Below, in pieces: positions 40,140-47,856 of a DNA stretch of 64,000 bases. Position 1 is the first letter of the stretch, and every line of letters starts with the position of its first letter. A program made the position numbers and the translations under genes. The notes below the pieces were generated by a model, which saw only the letters and a list, made by a program, of their open reading frames with translations, was not told the DNA's origin and ran no database searches. This stretch comes from VRUE01 sp963701265 (GTDB lineage: Bacteria; Actinomycetota; Thermoleophilia; Solirubrobacterales; 70-9): NCBI GenBank assembly GCA_963701265.1, contig OY969581.1, positions 186,001-250,000 of the forward strand, in the 5' to 3' direction.

Positions 40140-40922
40140 ATGGCTAATCGCAGGGAGGAAGAGAGGGAGCGGCTTCGCCAGGCCCGGGAAGAACGCGAAA
40201 AGGGTCAGGCTGGCTCGGAGAAACGCCGCCTGATGATCGGCTACGGCCTCGCTGGGCTGGTTGGGCTCGCGGTTCTCGTCGGGATCATCGCGGTGATCGT
40301 CTCCGCCGCCAACAAGAACGACAGCGGCAACGCCCACATCAGCCAGCAGTCGGGCTCGACCAATGGCATCCAGCCGGATACGCGCAGCGGCTCCGAGGTG
40401 GCGGCCGTCAAGGTCACCAACCTCAAGCAGGCGGCGAAAAAGGCCGACTGCGATCTGCGCCTGAACCTCCCCAACGAGGGGCGCAATCACCTCCCCGTGA
40501 CGGCGCCGACGCCCGAATACAAAACCAACCCGCCGACCTCGGGCAACCACGTCGAACCGCCCTACCAGCAGGCCGATGGTGCTTACAAGGAAATGCCGCG
40601 CGAACTCGACATCGTGCACTCGCTCGAGCACGGTCGGTTGGAGATCCAGTACTCGCCGGACCTGCCCGAGAGCGCGCAGCTGGAACTGATCGGGATCTAC
40701 GACTCGATGTACGGCGCGACCCTGCTCTTCCCGAACGAGAACATGCCCTACGAGGTCGCGGCGACGACTTGGCGCAACCTGATCGGCTGCAATGAATACA
40801 AGGGCGCAGTCACGCTCGATGCGATTCGGGACTTCGGCAAGCAAACCTGGAGCAAGGGCCCCGAGCCCGCCGAAGGCTTCCCCTTCACCGGTCCGACCCC
40901 GGTCGAACCGACCGTCGGCTAA
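40140..40922 (+). CDS. DUF3105 membrane-anchored extracytoplasmic protein
   Basis: 260 aa. Basic, coiled-coil N-terminus (ANRREEERERLRQAREERE) then one membrane helix (about residues 33-55, LAGLVGLAVLVGIIAVIVSAA). The exported domain carries the DUF3105 hallmarks PPTSGNHVEPPYQ (about residues 130-142), VHSLEHGRLEIQY and the paired cysteines CDLR and IGCNEY. His-rich conserved positions hint at metal or heme contact, but the function is unknown. Convergent 4-bp overlap with the next gene. Confidence 0.85.
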   Translation: MANRREEERERLRQAREEREKGQAGSEKRRLMIGYGLAGLVGLAVLVGIIAVIVSAANKNDSGNAHISQQSGSTNGIQPDTRSGSEVAAVKVTNLKQAAKKADCDLRLNLPNEGRNHLPVTAPTPEYKTNPPTSGNHVEPPYQQADGAYKEMPRELDIVHSLEHGRLEIQYSPDLPESAQLELIGIYDSMYGATLLFPNENMPYEVAATTWRNLIGCNEYKGAVTLDAIRDFGKQTWSKGPEPAEGFPFTGPTPVEPTVG

Positions 40923-41884
40923 GCGCGGTAGGCCGGGAAGAAGTCGCCGGCCTCGCGGCCGGCTGAGAGCCGCGCGTAAGCGCTGGGGTCGGTGACGATC
41001 TCCGAGCTCAGCCAAGGCAGCTCACGGTTGGCGAAGCCGCGCTTGAACTCCTCGAGGCGGTCACCGCGGCTGATGCCGCCGCCGAGGTTGAGCGGCAGCC
41101 CCAGTTCGGCGGATAGCTCGGCCAGGGAGGCGACGACGTTCTTCATCGGCGAGTCGCGCAGGTGCGAGTCGGCGCTGCCGCTGAGGTAGTAGTGGAGGTA
41201 GCCGTCGCTGACAGCGGCGATCGAGGCGGCAGCGATCGTGCCGTCGGGGGCGTGGGCAAGCGCCAGCCAGCTGAGCGGGAACTCGAGGATGCGGTCGAAG
41301 TAGGCGGCGCCGAAGAAGTAGCGCTGGGCGGCGGCGGTGCGGTGCATCGTCTGCTCGTAGGCGGCGAGGAAGTCGGTGCGTTGGGCGCCGCTCGTCTCGG
41401 GACCCGAAACGAGGCTCAGCGCGTAGCCGCGGCGCAGATTCTTGTTGATCTGGTTGCGGTCACTGCCGCGGCTCTTGGGCGGCAGAGCGGGGTCGGCGAT
41501 CTGGACGACGTTGCGCTCGCTGGCGCCGCGCAGGGGCGACTCGCCAAGCGTGTGACGGAGAAAAACCGTGACCAGGCCCGTAGCGGAGAAGTCGATCGTT
41601 GCCGGGTCAAGCCACGAAGCGAGAGTTGACCCCACTCCAGGTGGGTCAACTCTCGCTTCGTGGACGATGCCGGGGTAGCCATAGGGAGAGATTGCGTCGC
41701 GCTCAGGGCCGCTGCCGATCTCGCGCACGATCAGCGGTGCCAACAGCTCCGCCTCGGCGGTCTCGATGCGCAGGGTGTGGGTGACGCCTTCGGCGTCGAG
41801 GAAGGGAAGCGAGCGGAAGAACTCCCCGCTGGCCGCCGCCGTGCCGCGGTCCTCGATCAGCTCAGCGCGAGCCGGGCCGCTCAC
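40919..41884 (-). CDS. FemAB/GNAT-like acyltransferase with an in-frame palindromic insertion
   Basis: 321 aa. The GNAT-type C-terminal half (SRGSDRNQINKNLRRGYALS, WLALAHAPDGTIAAASIAAV, YLHYYLSGSADSHLRDSPMKN) matches FemAB/BioF2-like acetyltransferases that work with cell-envelope or exopolysaccharide loci. The N-terminal ISPYGYPG motif is also typical. Right after it, codons for about 20 residues (HEARVDPPGVGSTLASWLDP) come from a 21-bp-arm palindrome at 41612-41663. It overlaps the next GNAT gene by 4 bp and lies beside the polysaccharide cluster. Substrate unknown. Confidence 0.75.
   Translation of the reverse strand: MSGPARAELIEDRGTAAASGEFFRSLPFLDAEGVTHTLRIETAEAELLAPLIVREIGSGPERDAISPYGYPGIVHEARVDPPGVGSTLASWLDPATIDFSATGLVTVFLRHTLGESPLRGASERNVVQIADPALPPKSRGSDRNQINKNLRRGYALSLVSGPETSGAQRTDFLAAYEQTMHRTAAAQRYFFGAAYFDRILEFPLSWLALAHAPDGTIAAASIAAVSDGYLHYYLSGSADSHLRDSPMKNVVASLAELSAELGLPLNLGGGISRGDRLEEFKRGFANRELPWLSSEIVTDPSAYARLSAGREAGDFFPAYRA
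41612..41663. repeat. Palindrome (21-bp perfect arms) inside a coding sequence
   Basis: CCACGAAGCGAGAGTTGACC plus one C (41612-41632) is the exact reverse complement of 41643-41663; the loop is 10 nt. Both arms are translated in frame within the FemAB-like gene. A further GGGTCAA at 41604-41610 can pair with TTGACCC in the left arm. It resembles in principle the palindromic elements that insert into genes in Rickettsia, but no second copy is seen in this window. Confidence 0.8.
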
Positions 41885-42429
41885 GAGAGCAGGTCGGCCG
41901 CGGCGGCTCGAAACTCGTCGGGGAGCACGCCCCAGACCTCGCAGTCATCGGCGGCAGCGCCCTCACGGCGCAGGTGGGCGCGCATCGTGCCCTCGTGCTT
42001 CCAGCCGAGGCCGGCGACGGTCTTCTTCGCCACCTCGTTGCGGGCCGGGATGCGACCGTAGACGCGGTGGGCGTCGAACTCGTCGAAGGCCTTGGCCAGG
42101 GTCAACGCCTCGGCGCGGCGGCCTACCCCCTTGCCCCGCACGTCGTCGCCGATCAGCGCGCCGAGCTCGGGTGCCGTTTGGCGGAAGAGGCCGTAGAGCG
42201 CGGTGAAGCCGACCGGCTCGTCGTAGCCCTCGACCTCGATCGCGTACTTGCGATCCTCGCCCGAATCGTCCATCGCCCGCCCGACCCATGCCTCGGCTTC
42301 GCCCTCGGAGAAGCCGGCGCGCTGCTCCATCAGCGACGCCGTCGCCGCAGGGTTGTTGAACCAGCGGTGCACCGCGACGGCATCGCCGGGCTCAAAACGG
42401 CGCAGGGAGACCTCGGGGCGTTCGCTCAT
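41881..42429 (-). CDS. GNAT N-acetyltransferase (RimJ/RimL-like)
   Basis: 182 aa. Acetyl-CoA-binding motif region GALIGDDVRGKGVGRRAEALTLAKAF (R/Q-x2-G-x-G/A, about residues 90-115), then VYGRIPARNEVAKKTVAGLGWKHEGTMR, which is characteristic of RimJ/L-type enzymes. These acetylate protein N-termini or small amines. The gene is immediately upstream of the FemAB-like gene (4-bp overlap). Specific substrate not predictable. Confidence 0.88.
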   Translation of the reverse strand: MSERPEVSLRRFEPGDAVAVHRWFNNPAATASLMEQRAGFSEGEAEAWVGRAMDDSGEDRKYAIEVEGYDEPVGFTALYGLFRQTAPELGALIGDDVRGKGVGRRAEALTLAKAFDEFDAHRVYGRIPARNEVAKKTVAGLGWKHEGTMRAHLRREGAAADDCEVWGVLPDEFRAAAADLLS

Positions 42430-42440
42430 CGTGCCGAAGC

Positions 42441-43004
42441 CTAGTCCGGGGCGAGGCCGTGGCCGGTGATGAGGAGCCAGAGGGTCTTGAGCAGGATGCG
42501 GGCGTCGAGGCGGGCGCTGCGGTGATCGACGTAATGGACGTCGAGCTCGATCCGCTGCTCCCAGGGAATCCCGGCGCGGCCCTGGACCTGGGCCCAGCCG
42601 GTGATGCCGGGACGGACCTCGTGGCGGCGGTGCTGGCGCGGCGTGTAGTCGATGACCTGGGCGGGGATGGTGGGCCGCGGGCCGACGATCGCCATCTCGC
42701 CGCGCAGGACGTTGAGCAGGTTGGGGATCTCGTCGAGCGAGGTGCGGCGCAGGACGCGGCCGGCGCCGGTAACCCGCGGGTCATCGCGAGTGACGACGGT
42801 GCCAACCCCGACCGGATCGGAGCCGGCGACCATCGTGCGCAGCTTCAGCATCTCGAACTCCTCACCGCCCAGACCGACACGACGCTGGCGATAGAAGACC
42901 GGGCCGCGGCTGCCGAGCTTGATCGCGATCGCGGCTACCAGGAGCACCGGGGAAAGGACGGCGAGCGCCAGCAGCGCGATGGCGATGTCAAAGGGTCTGG
43001 GCAT
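42441..43004 (-). CDS. Initiating sugar-phosphate transferase (bacterial sugar transferase, PglC/WbaP core)
   Basis: 187 aa, the minimal monotopic phosphoglycosyl transferase without the N-terminal membrane domain of WbaP. One re-entrant/membrane helix (residues about 4-28), then GPVFYRQRRVGLGGEEFEMLKLRTM with the catalytic Asp/Glu region, RRTSLDEIPNLLNVLRGEMAIVGPRP and RPGITGWAQVQGR. It loads a sugar phosphate from UDP-sugar onto undecaprenyl phosphate to begin a glycan repeat. It is 5 bp downstream of the membrane glycosyltransferase gene. Confidence 0.9.
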   Translation of the reverse strand: MPRPFDIAIALLALAVLSPVLLVAAIAIKLGSRGPVFYRQRRVGLGGEEFEMLKLRTMVAGSDPVGVGTVVTRDDPRVTGAGRVLRRTSLDEIPNLLNVLRGEMAIVGPRPTIPAQVIDYTPRQHRRHEVRPGITGWAQVQGRAGIPWEQRIELDVHYVDHRSARLDARILLKTLWLLITGHGLAPD

Positions 43005-43009
43005 TGCCG

Positions 43010-44140
43010 CTACCGAGTTCCCGGCGCCTTCTCCCAGGCGCCCGCAGGGCGGCCTCGGCGGAAGCGGTCCCAGAGGCCGGCGGCGATCGAGAGCGTGGTC
43101 ATCGCGTAGTAGCGGGCAATCCGCAGTGGGCCGACCGGGAAGCTGCCGCCGAACAGGGCGGCCGCGATCAAAGCGACCTGGATCGCGTAAGTGACGACGT
43201 AGACGGTGCCGCTGCCGAGCAGGGCGAGGTTGGCGAAGAAAGCGACGAGGTGGAGGAACGGGGTCAGGTAGCGCAGCAGGCGGTGCGAGAAGAGCTCGAA
43301 GGCGTAGAGGGCCGGGTAGCCGCGCGGCGAGATCATCCGTTCGCCGACGACGATGTCCCAGAGCCCGATCATCATTCGCCGTTTGCGGGCGAACTCGCCC
43401 TCCATCGTCGGCACCATCTTCTCCTCGGCGCGGGCCGAGGAGACGTAGAGCGAGCGCTGGCCACGCTTGGCAAAGGCGAAGGGGAACGAGAGGTCGTGGC
43501 TCCCCGCGCGGTCGAGCGGCAGGTAGGCCTCGGCGCGCACGGCGTAGATCGCGCCGTTGCCGGCGGTGATGCCGGCGAGCGAGGACTCCATCTCCCGCAC
43601 CGCCATCTCGTAGCGCCAGTAGGCGCCCTCGAGGTTGCCGCCCGCGGCGTCGAGGAAGCGCACCTGGCCACAGGCGTAGGCGACCTTCGGGTCGGCGAAA
43701 GCGGCGACGAGCTGGCGCAGGGCGTCGGGGCGCCAGGCGCTGTTGGCGTCGGAGAAGGCGAGGATCTCTCCCGAGGCGCTCTCGGTGGCGGCGTTCTGGG
43801 CGGCGAGCTTGCCGCCGCGGGGGAGCTCGAGGACGAGGTCGGCGCCGGCGGCGCCGGCGCGATCGGCGGTTGCGTCATAAGAGCCGTCGGAGGCGACGAT
43901 CAGCTCGAGCCGCTCCCGCGGGTAGTCGAGCGCGAGCGCGTTGGCGACCTTGGCCTCGATCACCTCCTCCTCGTCGTAGGCGGCGACGATCAGGGAGACC
44001 CGGGGCAGCTCGTCGTCCGAGGGGATGCCGGGAGTCGGCGGGGAGCGCCGCAGCGCGACCAAAAGCCGGAGGAGCAGCGGGTAGCCCAGGTGCGTGTAGA
44101 CGATCAGGGCGGCAGAAATCCAGAAGAGCGCAGCGAGCAC
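43010..44140 (-). CDS. Membrane glycosyltransferase, family 2
   Basis: 376 aa, GTG start. N-terminal membrane helix (about residues 3-28), GT-A domain with VSLIVAAYDEEEVIEAKVANAL, the nucleotide-sugar DxD-like FSDANSAWRPDAL, an acceptor region AGNGAIYAVRAEAYLPL and a QxxRW-like RKRRMMIGLWD. Three to four helices at the C-terminus (about 285-355). Adds sugars to a lipid-linked glycan at the cytoplasmic face. A palindrome lies 16 nt before the start. Confidence 0.9.
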   Translation of the reverse strand: MLAALFWISAALIVYTHLGYPLLLRLLVALRRSPPTPGIPSDDELPRVSLIVAAYDEEEVIEAKVANALALDYPRERLELIVASDGSYDATADRAGAAGADLVLELPRGGKLAAQNAATESASGEILAFSDANSAWRPDALRQLVAAFADPKVAYACGQVRFLDAAGGNLEGAYWRYEMAVREMESSLAGITAGNGAIYAVRAEAYLPLDRAGSHDLSFPFAFAKRGQRSLYVSSARAEEKMVPTMEGEFARKRRMMIGLWDIVVGERMISPRGYPALYAFELFSHRLLRYLTPFLHLVAFFANLALLGSGTVYVVTYAIQVALIAAALFGGSFPVGPLRIARYYAMTTLSIAAGLWDRFRRGRPAGAWEKAPGTR

Positions 44141-44156
44141 GGGCCGATTATCTGCT

Positions 44157-44201
44157 TCCGGTGCGCTTTATGTGCCCCTGGGGTGCAAAAGGCGCACCGG
44201 A
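44157..44201. repeat. 45-nt palindrome between GT4 and GT2 genes (copy 2 of 2)
   Basis: TCCGGTGCGCTTTATG begins it and AAAAGGCGCACCGGA ends it. The two halves are reverse complements (11-bp outer stem, extendable through GTGCCCC/GGGGTGC with few mismatches). Sequence and length match the element at 4408-4452, with differences mainly in the loop. It lies 13 nt after the GT4 stop and 16 nt before the GT2 GTG start. Confidence 0.85.
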
Positions 44202-44213
44202 ACCGGGTGGGGG

Positions 44214-45317
44214 TTAGGTCAGGTCTTGGTAGAGGGCGAGGGTTTGGGCGGCTACGGCGTCCCAGGAGTAGGGGCCCGCCGCGGCCTCTCGAGCTGCCTC
44301 CGCCAAGCGCTCGCGGGCGGCGGGGTCGGTGGTCAGCTCAGTGAGGGCGGCCGCGAGGGCGGCCGGGTCCTCGGGCGCAACCAGCCGCGCTGCCCCCGTT
44401 GCCGCGACCTCGGGGAAGCCGCCGACGGTGCTGAGCACCAGCGGCTTGCCGAAGGCGAGGCCGGTGTAGAGGACGCCGGAGTGCTCGGCGTCGCGGTAGG
44501 GCAACACGACTACGTCGGCGCGACGGAAGATCGCCGGGATCTCGGCGTCGGCGATGAAGCGGGTGACGAAGCGAACGCGTCCTGCCGCGGTTGCTGCCGC
44601 TGCGCGCAGCGGCGCGAGGTCCATACGCGGGTTGCCGACGATCCAGAGCTCCGCGCCCTCGACCTGGCGAAAGGCCTCGAGCAACGTGTCGAGGCCCTTG
44701 TAAGGACGGAGCAGGCCGAAGAAGAGAATCACCGGACCCTCTGCATTCTCGAGCTCGGCCGGCAGCGGCTTCTCCTCTGGCAGTCGGGTGAGGTAGTCGA
44801 AAGCGCCGTGAGGAATGACGCGGACGCGGGCCGGGTCGAGCCCGACCTCATCGCGCAGCCGCGTCGCGCCGTGCTCGGAATGGGCGATGACAGCGTCCAT
44901 GCTGGTGAAGAGCCTGCGGGCCGTGGTGACCTGGCGGCGAGTTGGATCGGGCGGAAGGATGTAGTGGGCAGTGAGCAGGCGGGGACGCTTTGGCGGCAGC
45001 AGGCGCGCGTCGAGGGTCGGCATCGTCAACCACTGGTAGTGGACGATGTCGGCGTTGAGCTCGCGGCGCAGGCGGCGCATATCGGCCAGGTGCTCGGCCG
45101 CCTTGACGATCCGACGGCCAGGTGCCTCCAGGCCGCGCTCGGCGCTGCGTCGGTAGAAGCACTCGCGGACGCGGTAGCCCTCAGGCCCGGGCACCGGCCC
45201 GTAGAGGAAGCGACTGGTCAGCAGCTCCACCTCCGCCCCATGCCGAGCTAGCGCGCCGGCGAGCGCCCGGTCATAGGGCGGCGTAAAGGCCGAGGGGTCG
45301 ACGAGCTGGATCTTCAT
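44214..45317 (-). CDS. Glycosyltransferase, family 4 (GT-B)
   Basis: 367 aa from ATG 45317. A longer open frame upstream is antisense to the neighbouring gene and is not supported. N-terminal VDPSAFTPPYDRALAGALARHG, acceptor-domain HYQWLTMPT and DAVIAHSEHGATRL, then the donor-binding GPVILFFGLLRPYKGLDTLLEAF and the ExFxxxxE-like EHSGVLYTGLAFGKPLVLSTVGGFPE are GT4 features. Retaining transferase of the exopolysaccharide pathway. A palindrome lies 3 nt before its ATG. Confidence 0.9.
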   Translation of the reverse strand: MKIQLVDPSAFTPPYDRALAGALARHGAEVELLTSRFLYGPVPGPEGYRVRECFYRRSAERGLEAPGRRIVKAAEHLADMRRLRRELNADIVHYQWLTMPTLDARLLPPKRPRLLTAHYILPPDPTRRQVTTARRLFTSMDAVIAHSEHGATRLRDEVGLDPARVRVIPHGAFDYLTRLPEEKPLPAELENAEGPVILFFGLLRPYKGLDTLLEAFRQVEGAELWIVGNPRMDLAPLRAAAATAAGRVRFVTRFIADAEIPAIFRRADVVVLPYRDAEHSGVLYTGLAFGKPLVLSTVGGFPEVAATGAARLVAPEDPAALAAALTELTTDPAARERLAEAAREAAAGPYSWDAVAAQTLALYQDLT

Positions 45318-45320
45318 GTG

Positions 45321-45361
45321 CGTCAGGGGTTTGGTGTATGGCATACGGCATACACCTGACG
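45321..45361. promoter_or_regulatory. 41-nt interrupted palindrome in the divergent GT4/GT2 gap
   Basis: CGTCAGG (45321-45327) pairs with CCTGACG (45355-45361) and GTGTATG (45334-45340) with CATACAC (45349-45355), with a 6-nt bulge on the left. It fills the gap between divergent starts at 45317 and 45372, so it cannot be a terminator for either and is better read as an operator or 5'-end control element. Confidence 0.6.
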
Positions 45362-45371
45362 GGCGATTATC

Positions 45372-46289
45372 GTGGCGGCGGTGACGCCCACGCTCTCCTA
45401 CTGCGTCGTGAACACGAACGGCCGCGACTACCTGCTCGCCTGCCTCGCGGCGATCGAGCGCTCGCACCCGCAAGGAGTCGAGCACGAGATCCTGGTCCTC
45501 GACAACGCTTCCAGCGATGGCTCGGCCGCTGCCGTGCGCGAGCGCGGTGGTGGGGCTCGTCTGATCGAGCTGGAGCGACGAACCGGCAAGGCCGAGAACG
45601 ACTCGACCCTGATGCGCGAGGCAAAAGGCAAGTACTGCCTGCTGCTCAACGAGGACTCCGAGCTGCGAGCGGGCGCCGCGGAGGCTTTGGTCGCCGCGCT
45701 CGACGGGGACCCGAAGGCGGCGGCCGCGACGGCGCAGCTGCTCGACTCCACGGGCGCCCCGGTCGCCTGCGCCTGGCGCTTCCCCGGCGTCGGCACCGCG
45801 CTCGCCGGCGCCCTCTTCCTGCACCGCTGGCTGACCGTGCAGAGCAAGGGCAGCTCGACCCGCCAGGTCGACTGGGGCCAATCGAGCGCCCTGCTCGTCC
45901 GCCGCGAGGCCGCTGCCCAGGTCGACTACATGGACCCGGAGTTCTTCGTCTACTACGACGAGTGCGACTTCGCCAAGCGCCTCGCCGACGCCGGCTGGCA
46001 CAGCCTCTACGTCCCCGCTGCGGAGGCGGTCCACCACGACCAGCTCTCCACCGACCTCGCCAAGGGCCTCCCCCGCATCGTCGAATTCCACCGCAACCGC
46101 GACCTCTACATGCGCAAGCACCACGGGCTGGTGGCGACGCTGGCAGTTCGGGGCTTGACCGCCTGGTCCTACGCACTGCGTGCGATCGCCGCAACCGTCA
46201 TGCCCAAGCAACCCGCGCGGATCTACTGGGCCCACGCCCACCAGGCGCTTTTCCCCAGTCACGGCCACGGCCTACACGACCTGCTCTGA
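45372..46289 (+). CDS. Glycosyltransferase, family 2 (rhamnosyltransferase-like)
   Basis: 305 aa, GTG start (GTG 45381 also possible). GT-A fold: LSYCVVNTNGRDYLLACLAAI, LVLDNASSDGSAAAV, LLNEDSELRAG (DxD-like), WGQSSALLVRREAA and DPEFFVYYDECDFAKRLADAGW. The last motif is typical of WbbL/rhamnosyl-type GT2. Soluble with weak C-terminal hydrophobicity. It is the only plus-strand gene of the cluster and ends at a bidirectional terminator-like hairpin. Confidence 0.9.
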   Translation: MAAVTPTLSYCVVNTNGRDYLLACLAAIERSHPQGVEHEILVLDNASSDGSAAAVRERGGGARLIELERRTGKAENDSTLMREAKGKYCLLLNEDSELRAGAAEALVAALDGDPKAAAATAQLLDSTGAPVACAWRFPGVGTALAGALFLHRWLTVQSKGSSTRQVDWGQSSALLVRREAAAQVDYMDPEFFVYYDECDFAKRLADAGWHSLYVPAAEAVHHDQLSTDLAKGLPRIVEFHRNRDLYMRKHHGLVATLAVRGLTAWSYALRAIAATVMPKQPARIYWAHAHQALFPSHGHGLHDLL

Positions 46290-46320
46290 CGGGATAGGCG
46301 CAGCCCGCATCCCGTCAGAG
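46284..46320. terminator. Bidirectional hairpin at convergent gene ends
   Basis: CTCTGACGGGAT (46284-46295) pairs perfectly with ATCCCGTCAGAG (46309-46320), 13-nt loop. Both stop codons (TGA at 46287-46289 on plus, TGA at 46315-46317 on minus) lie inside the arms. Position between convergent genes supports transcription termination for both strands, without U-tracts. Confidence 0.65.
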
Positions 46321-47856
46321 GCGGCTGTCCTCGTCGATCTGCTCCGCCTCGTAGGTCTCCGAGACCGAGCCGTCTACGCCGGCGGCAGCCGGTCGCAGGG
46401 AGCGCAGCTCGGCGACGAGTACACCGGGCTGACGGAGGCGGGCGAGCCAGCGGCGCTCGCCGGGGGTGAAGAAACCCGTGGCGAGAAGCGCAAGCGGGTA
46501 GAGCAGCCAGAGCACGATTCGGGCGAGCAGGCCGGGGAGGCCATCGGTCGGCAGGAGCAGCTCGCCGAGCAGGACCAGGGTGGTTGAGACCGAGACGACC
46601 CGGAGCAGGCGCGCCCATTCGTAGGGCACCGGGAAGAGTCGCTGGGTGAAGACGTACATCAGTGCCAGCACAACGATGTAGGAGGCGACCAGGGCGATGC
46701 CGGCGCCGACGATGCCGAGCGAGGGCACGAGGATCAGGTTGAGCGCGATGTTGGCGGCAAGGGCGGCGCCGGTGGCTGGAAAGTTGAACTCGGTGCGGCC
46801 GGTCCTGCCGAGGATGACGACGAGGACCATGTAGAGCGCGTAGAGGGTGACGCCGGTGGCGATCAGGCCGATCACTTCGTAGGAGTCGAAGAACTGCGGC
46901 GCGGCGAGGGCGCGGACGATCCAGCGCGAGAGCAGCCACATACCGGTGACGACGAAGGCACAGCCGGCGACGAACCAGGTGACCACCGCTGCGTAGACGC
47001 GGCGGGCCTCGGCGTCGTCACGGATTGAGTAGGCGAGCGGCGGCCAGGCGAGCTGGAAGCCCCGGACGAGGACGTTGACCGCTTGGGCGAACTTGACCCC
47101 GAGCGAGTAGAGGCCGGCCTCGCGCAGGCTGGCCACGTGAACGATGATGATCCGGTCGACGAAGTTGAGCCCGTAGAGCGAGAGCTCGGCCGGCATCGTC
47201 GGCAGGCCGAAGCGCATCAGGCGGCGCAGCAGCGGCCGTTCGAAGCGCAGCGAGAGCCGCCTGCGGTGGACCCAGATCAAGCCGAGGACGAAGGCGGCGC
47301 CGCTGATGTAGCTGCCCAGCAGCAGCCCGCGGGCGCCCTCGTCGGCGCCGACGACGAGGATCACCGTCAGCCCGATCGCCGTGACCACGCTGAGCATCGT
47401 CGTGACGAAGAAGGCGCGGGCGCGCTCTTCGAGGCGAAAGAGGGTGAGCAGGTACTCGAACATGGTCGAGACCCAGAGGCCGCCGATCGCGATCCGGCCC
47501 AGGTCCTCGGCAGGCCGGTTCAGCAGCAGTTCTGAGATCGGCTTGGCGAAGGGCAACGCAATCAGGGCCGCAACGGTGGCGAGCCAAAACAACGCCGCAA
47601 AGGAGGTGGCGACGACGCGCGCCGGGTCCTCGTCGTCCTTGTAGTAAAAGCGCAGCAGGGACTCGATCAGGCCGAGGCGGACGACGATGCTGACCGAGAC
47701 GATCGCGGCGAACATCACCTCGGCCGCGCCGTAGTCGGCGGGGGTGAGGTAGCGCGTGTAGAGCGGCAGCAACGCCACCGCGATCAGCTTCGAGACGATG
47801 CTGGCCGCGGTATAGGCGGCCCCTGTCGTCGCTAGGCGGCGGAGGTATCCCGACAC
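46315..47856 (-). CDS. Polysaccharide flippase (Wzx/MurJ-like MOP superfamily)
   Basis: 513 aa, GTG start, about 14 membrane helices. TTGAAYTAASIVSKLIAVALLPLYTRYLTPADYGAAEV at the N-terminus is typical of PST/Wzx exporters, as is FGLPTMPAELSLYGLNFVDRIII in the middle. It moves undecaprenyl-linked oligosaccharide to the outer face. The C-terminal about 50 residues are soluble. Start overlaps the upstream gene by 25 bp. Confidence 0.9.
   Translation of the reverse strand: MSGYLRRLATTGAAYTAASIVSKLIAVALLPLYTRYLTPADYGAAEVMFAAIVSVSIVVRLGLIESLLRFYYKDDEDPARVVATSFAALFWLATVAALIALPFAKPISELLLNRPAEDLGRIAIGGLWVSTMFEYLLTLFRLEERARAFFVTTMLSVVTAIGLTVILVVGADEGARGLLLGSYISGAAFVLGLIWVHRRRLSLRFERPLLRRLMRFGLPTMPAELSLYGLNFVDRIIIVHVASLREAGLYSLGVKFAQAVNVLVRGFQLAWPPLAYSIRDDAEARRVYAAVVTWFVAGCAFVVTGMWLLSRWIVRALAAPQFFDSYEVIGLIATGVTLYALYMVLVVILGRTGRTEFNFPATGAALAANIALNLILVPSLGIVGAGIALVASYIVVLALMYVFTQRLFPVPYEWARLLRVVSVSTTLVLLGELLLPTDGLPGLLARIVLWLLYPLALLATGFFTPGERRWLARLRQPGVLVAELRSLRPAAAGVDGSVSETYEAEQIDEDSRL

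Noticed and set aside
39081..41015. 644-codon minus-strand frame opposite metF and the DUF3105 gene
   Set aside because: Both sense genes have full family signatures; the antisense frame has none.
45318..46268. Minus-strand open frame continuing the GT4 gene upstream for over 300 codons
   Set aside because: It is antisense to the clear GT2 gene at 45372-46289, and GT4 proteins begin at the MKIQLVDPSAF start; the long frame is a high-GC artefact.
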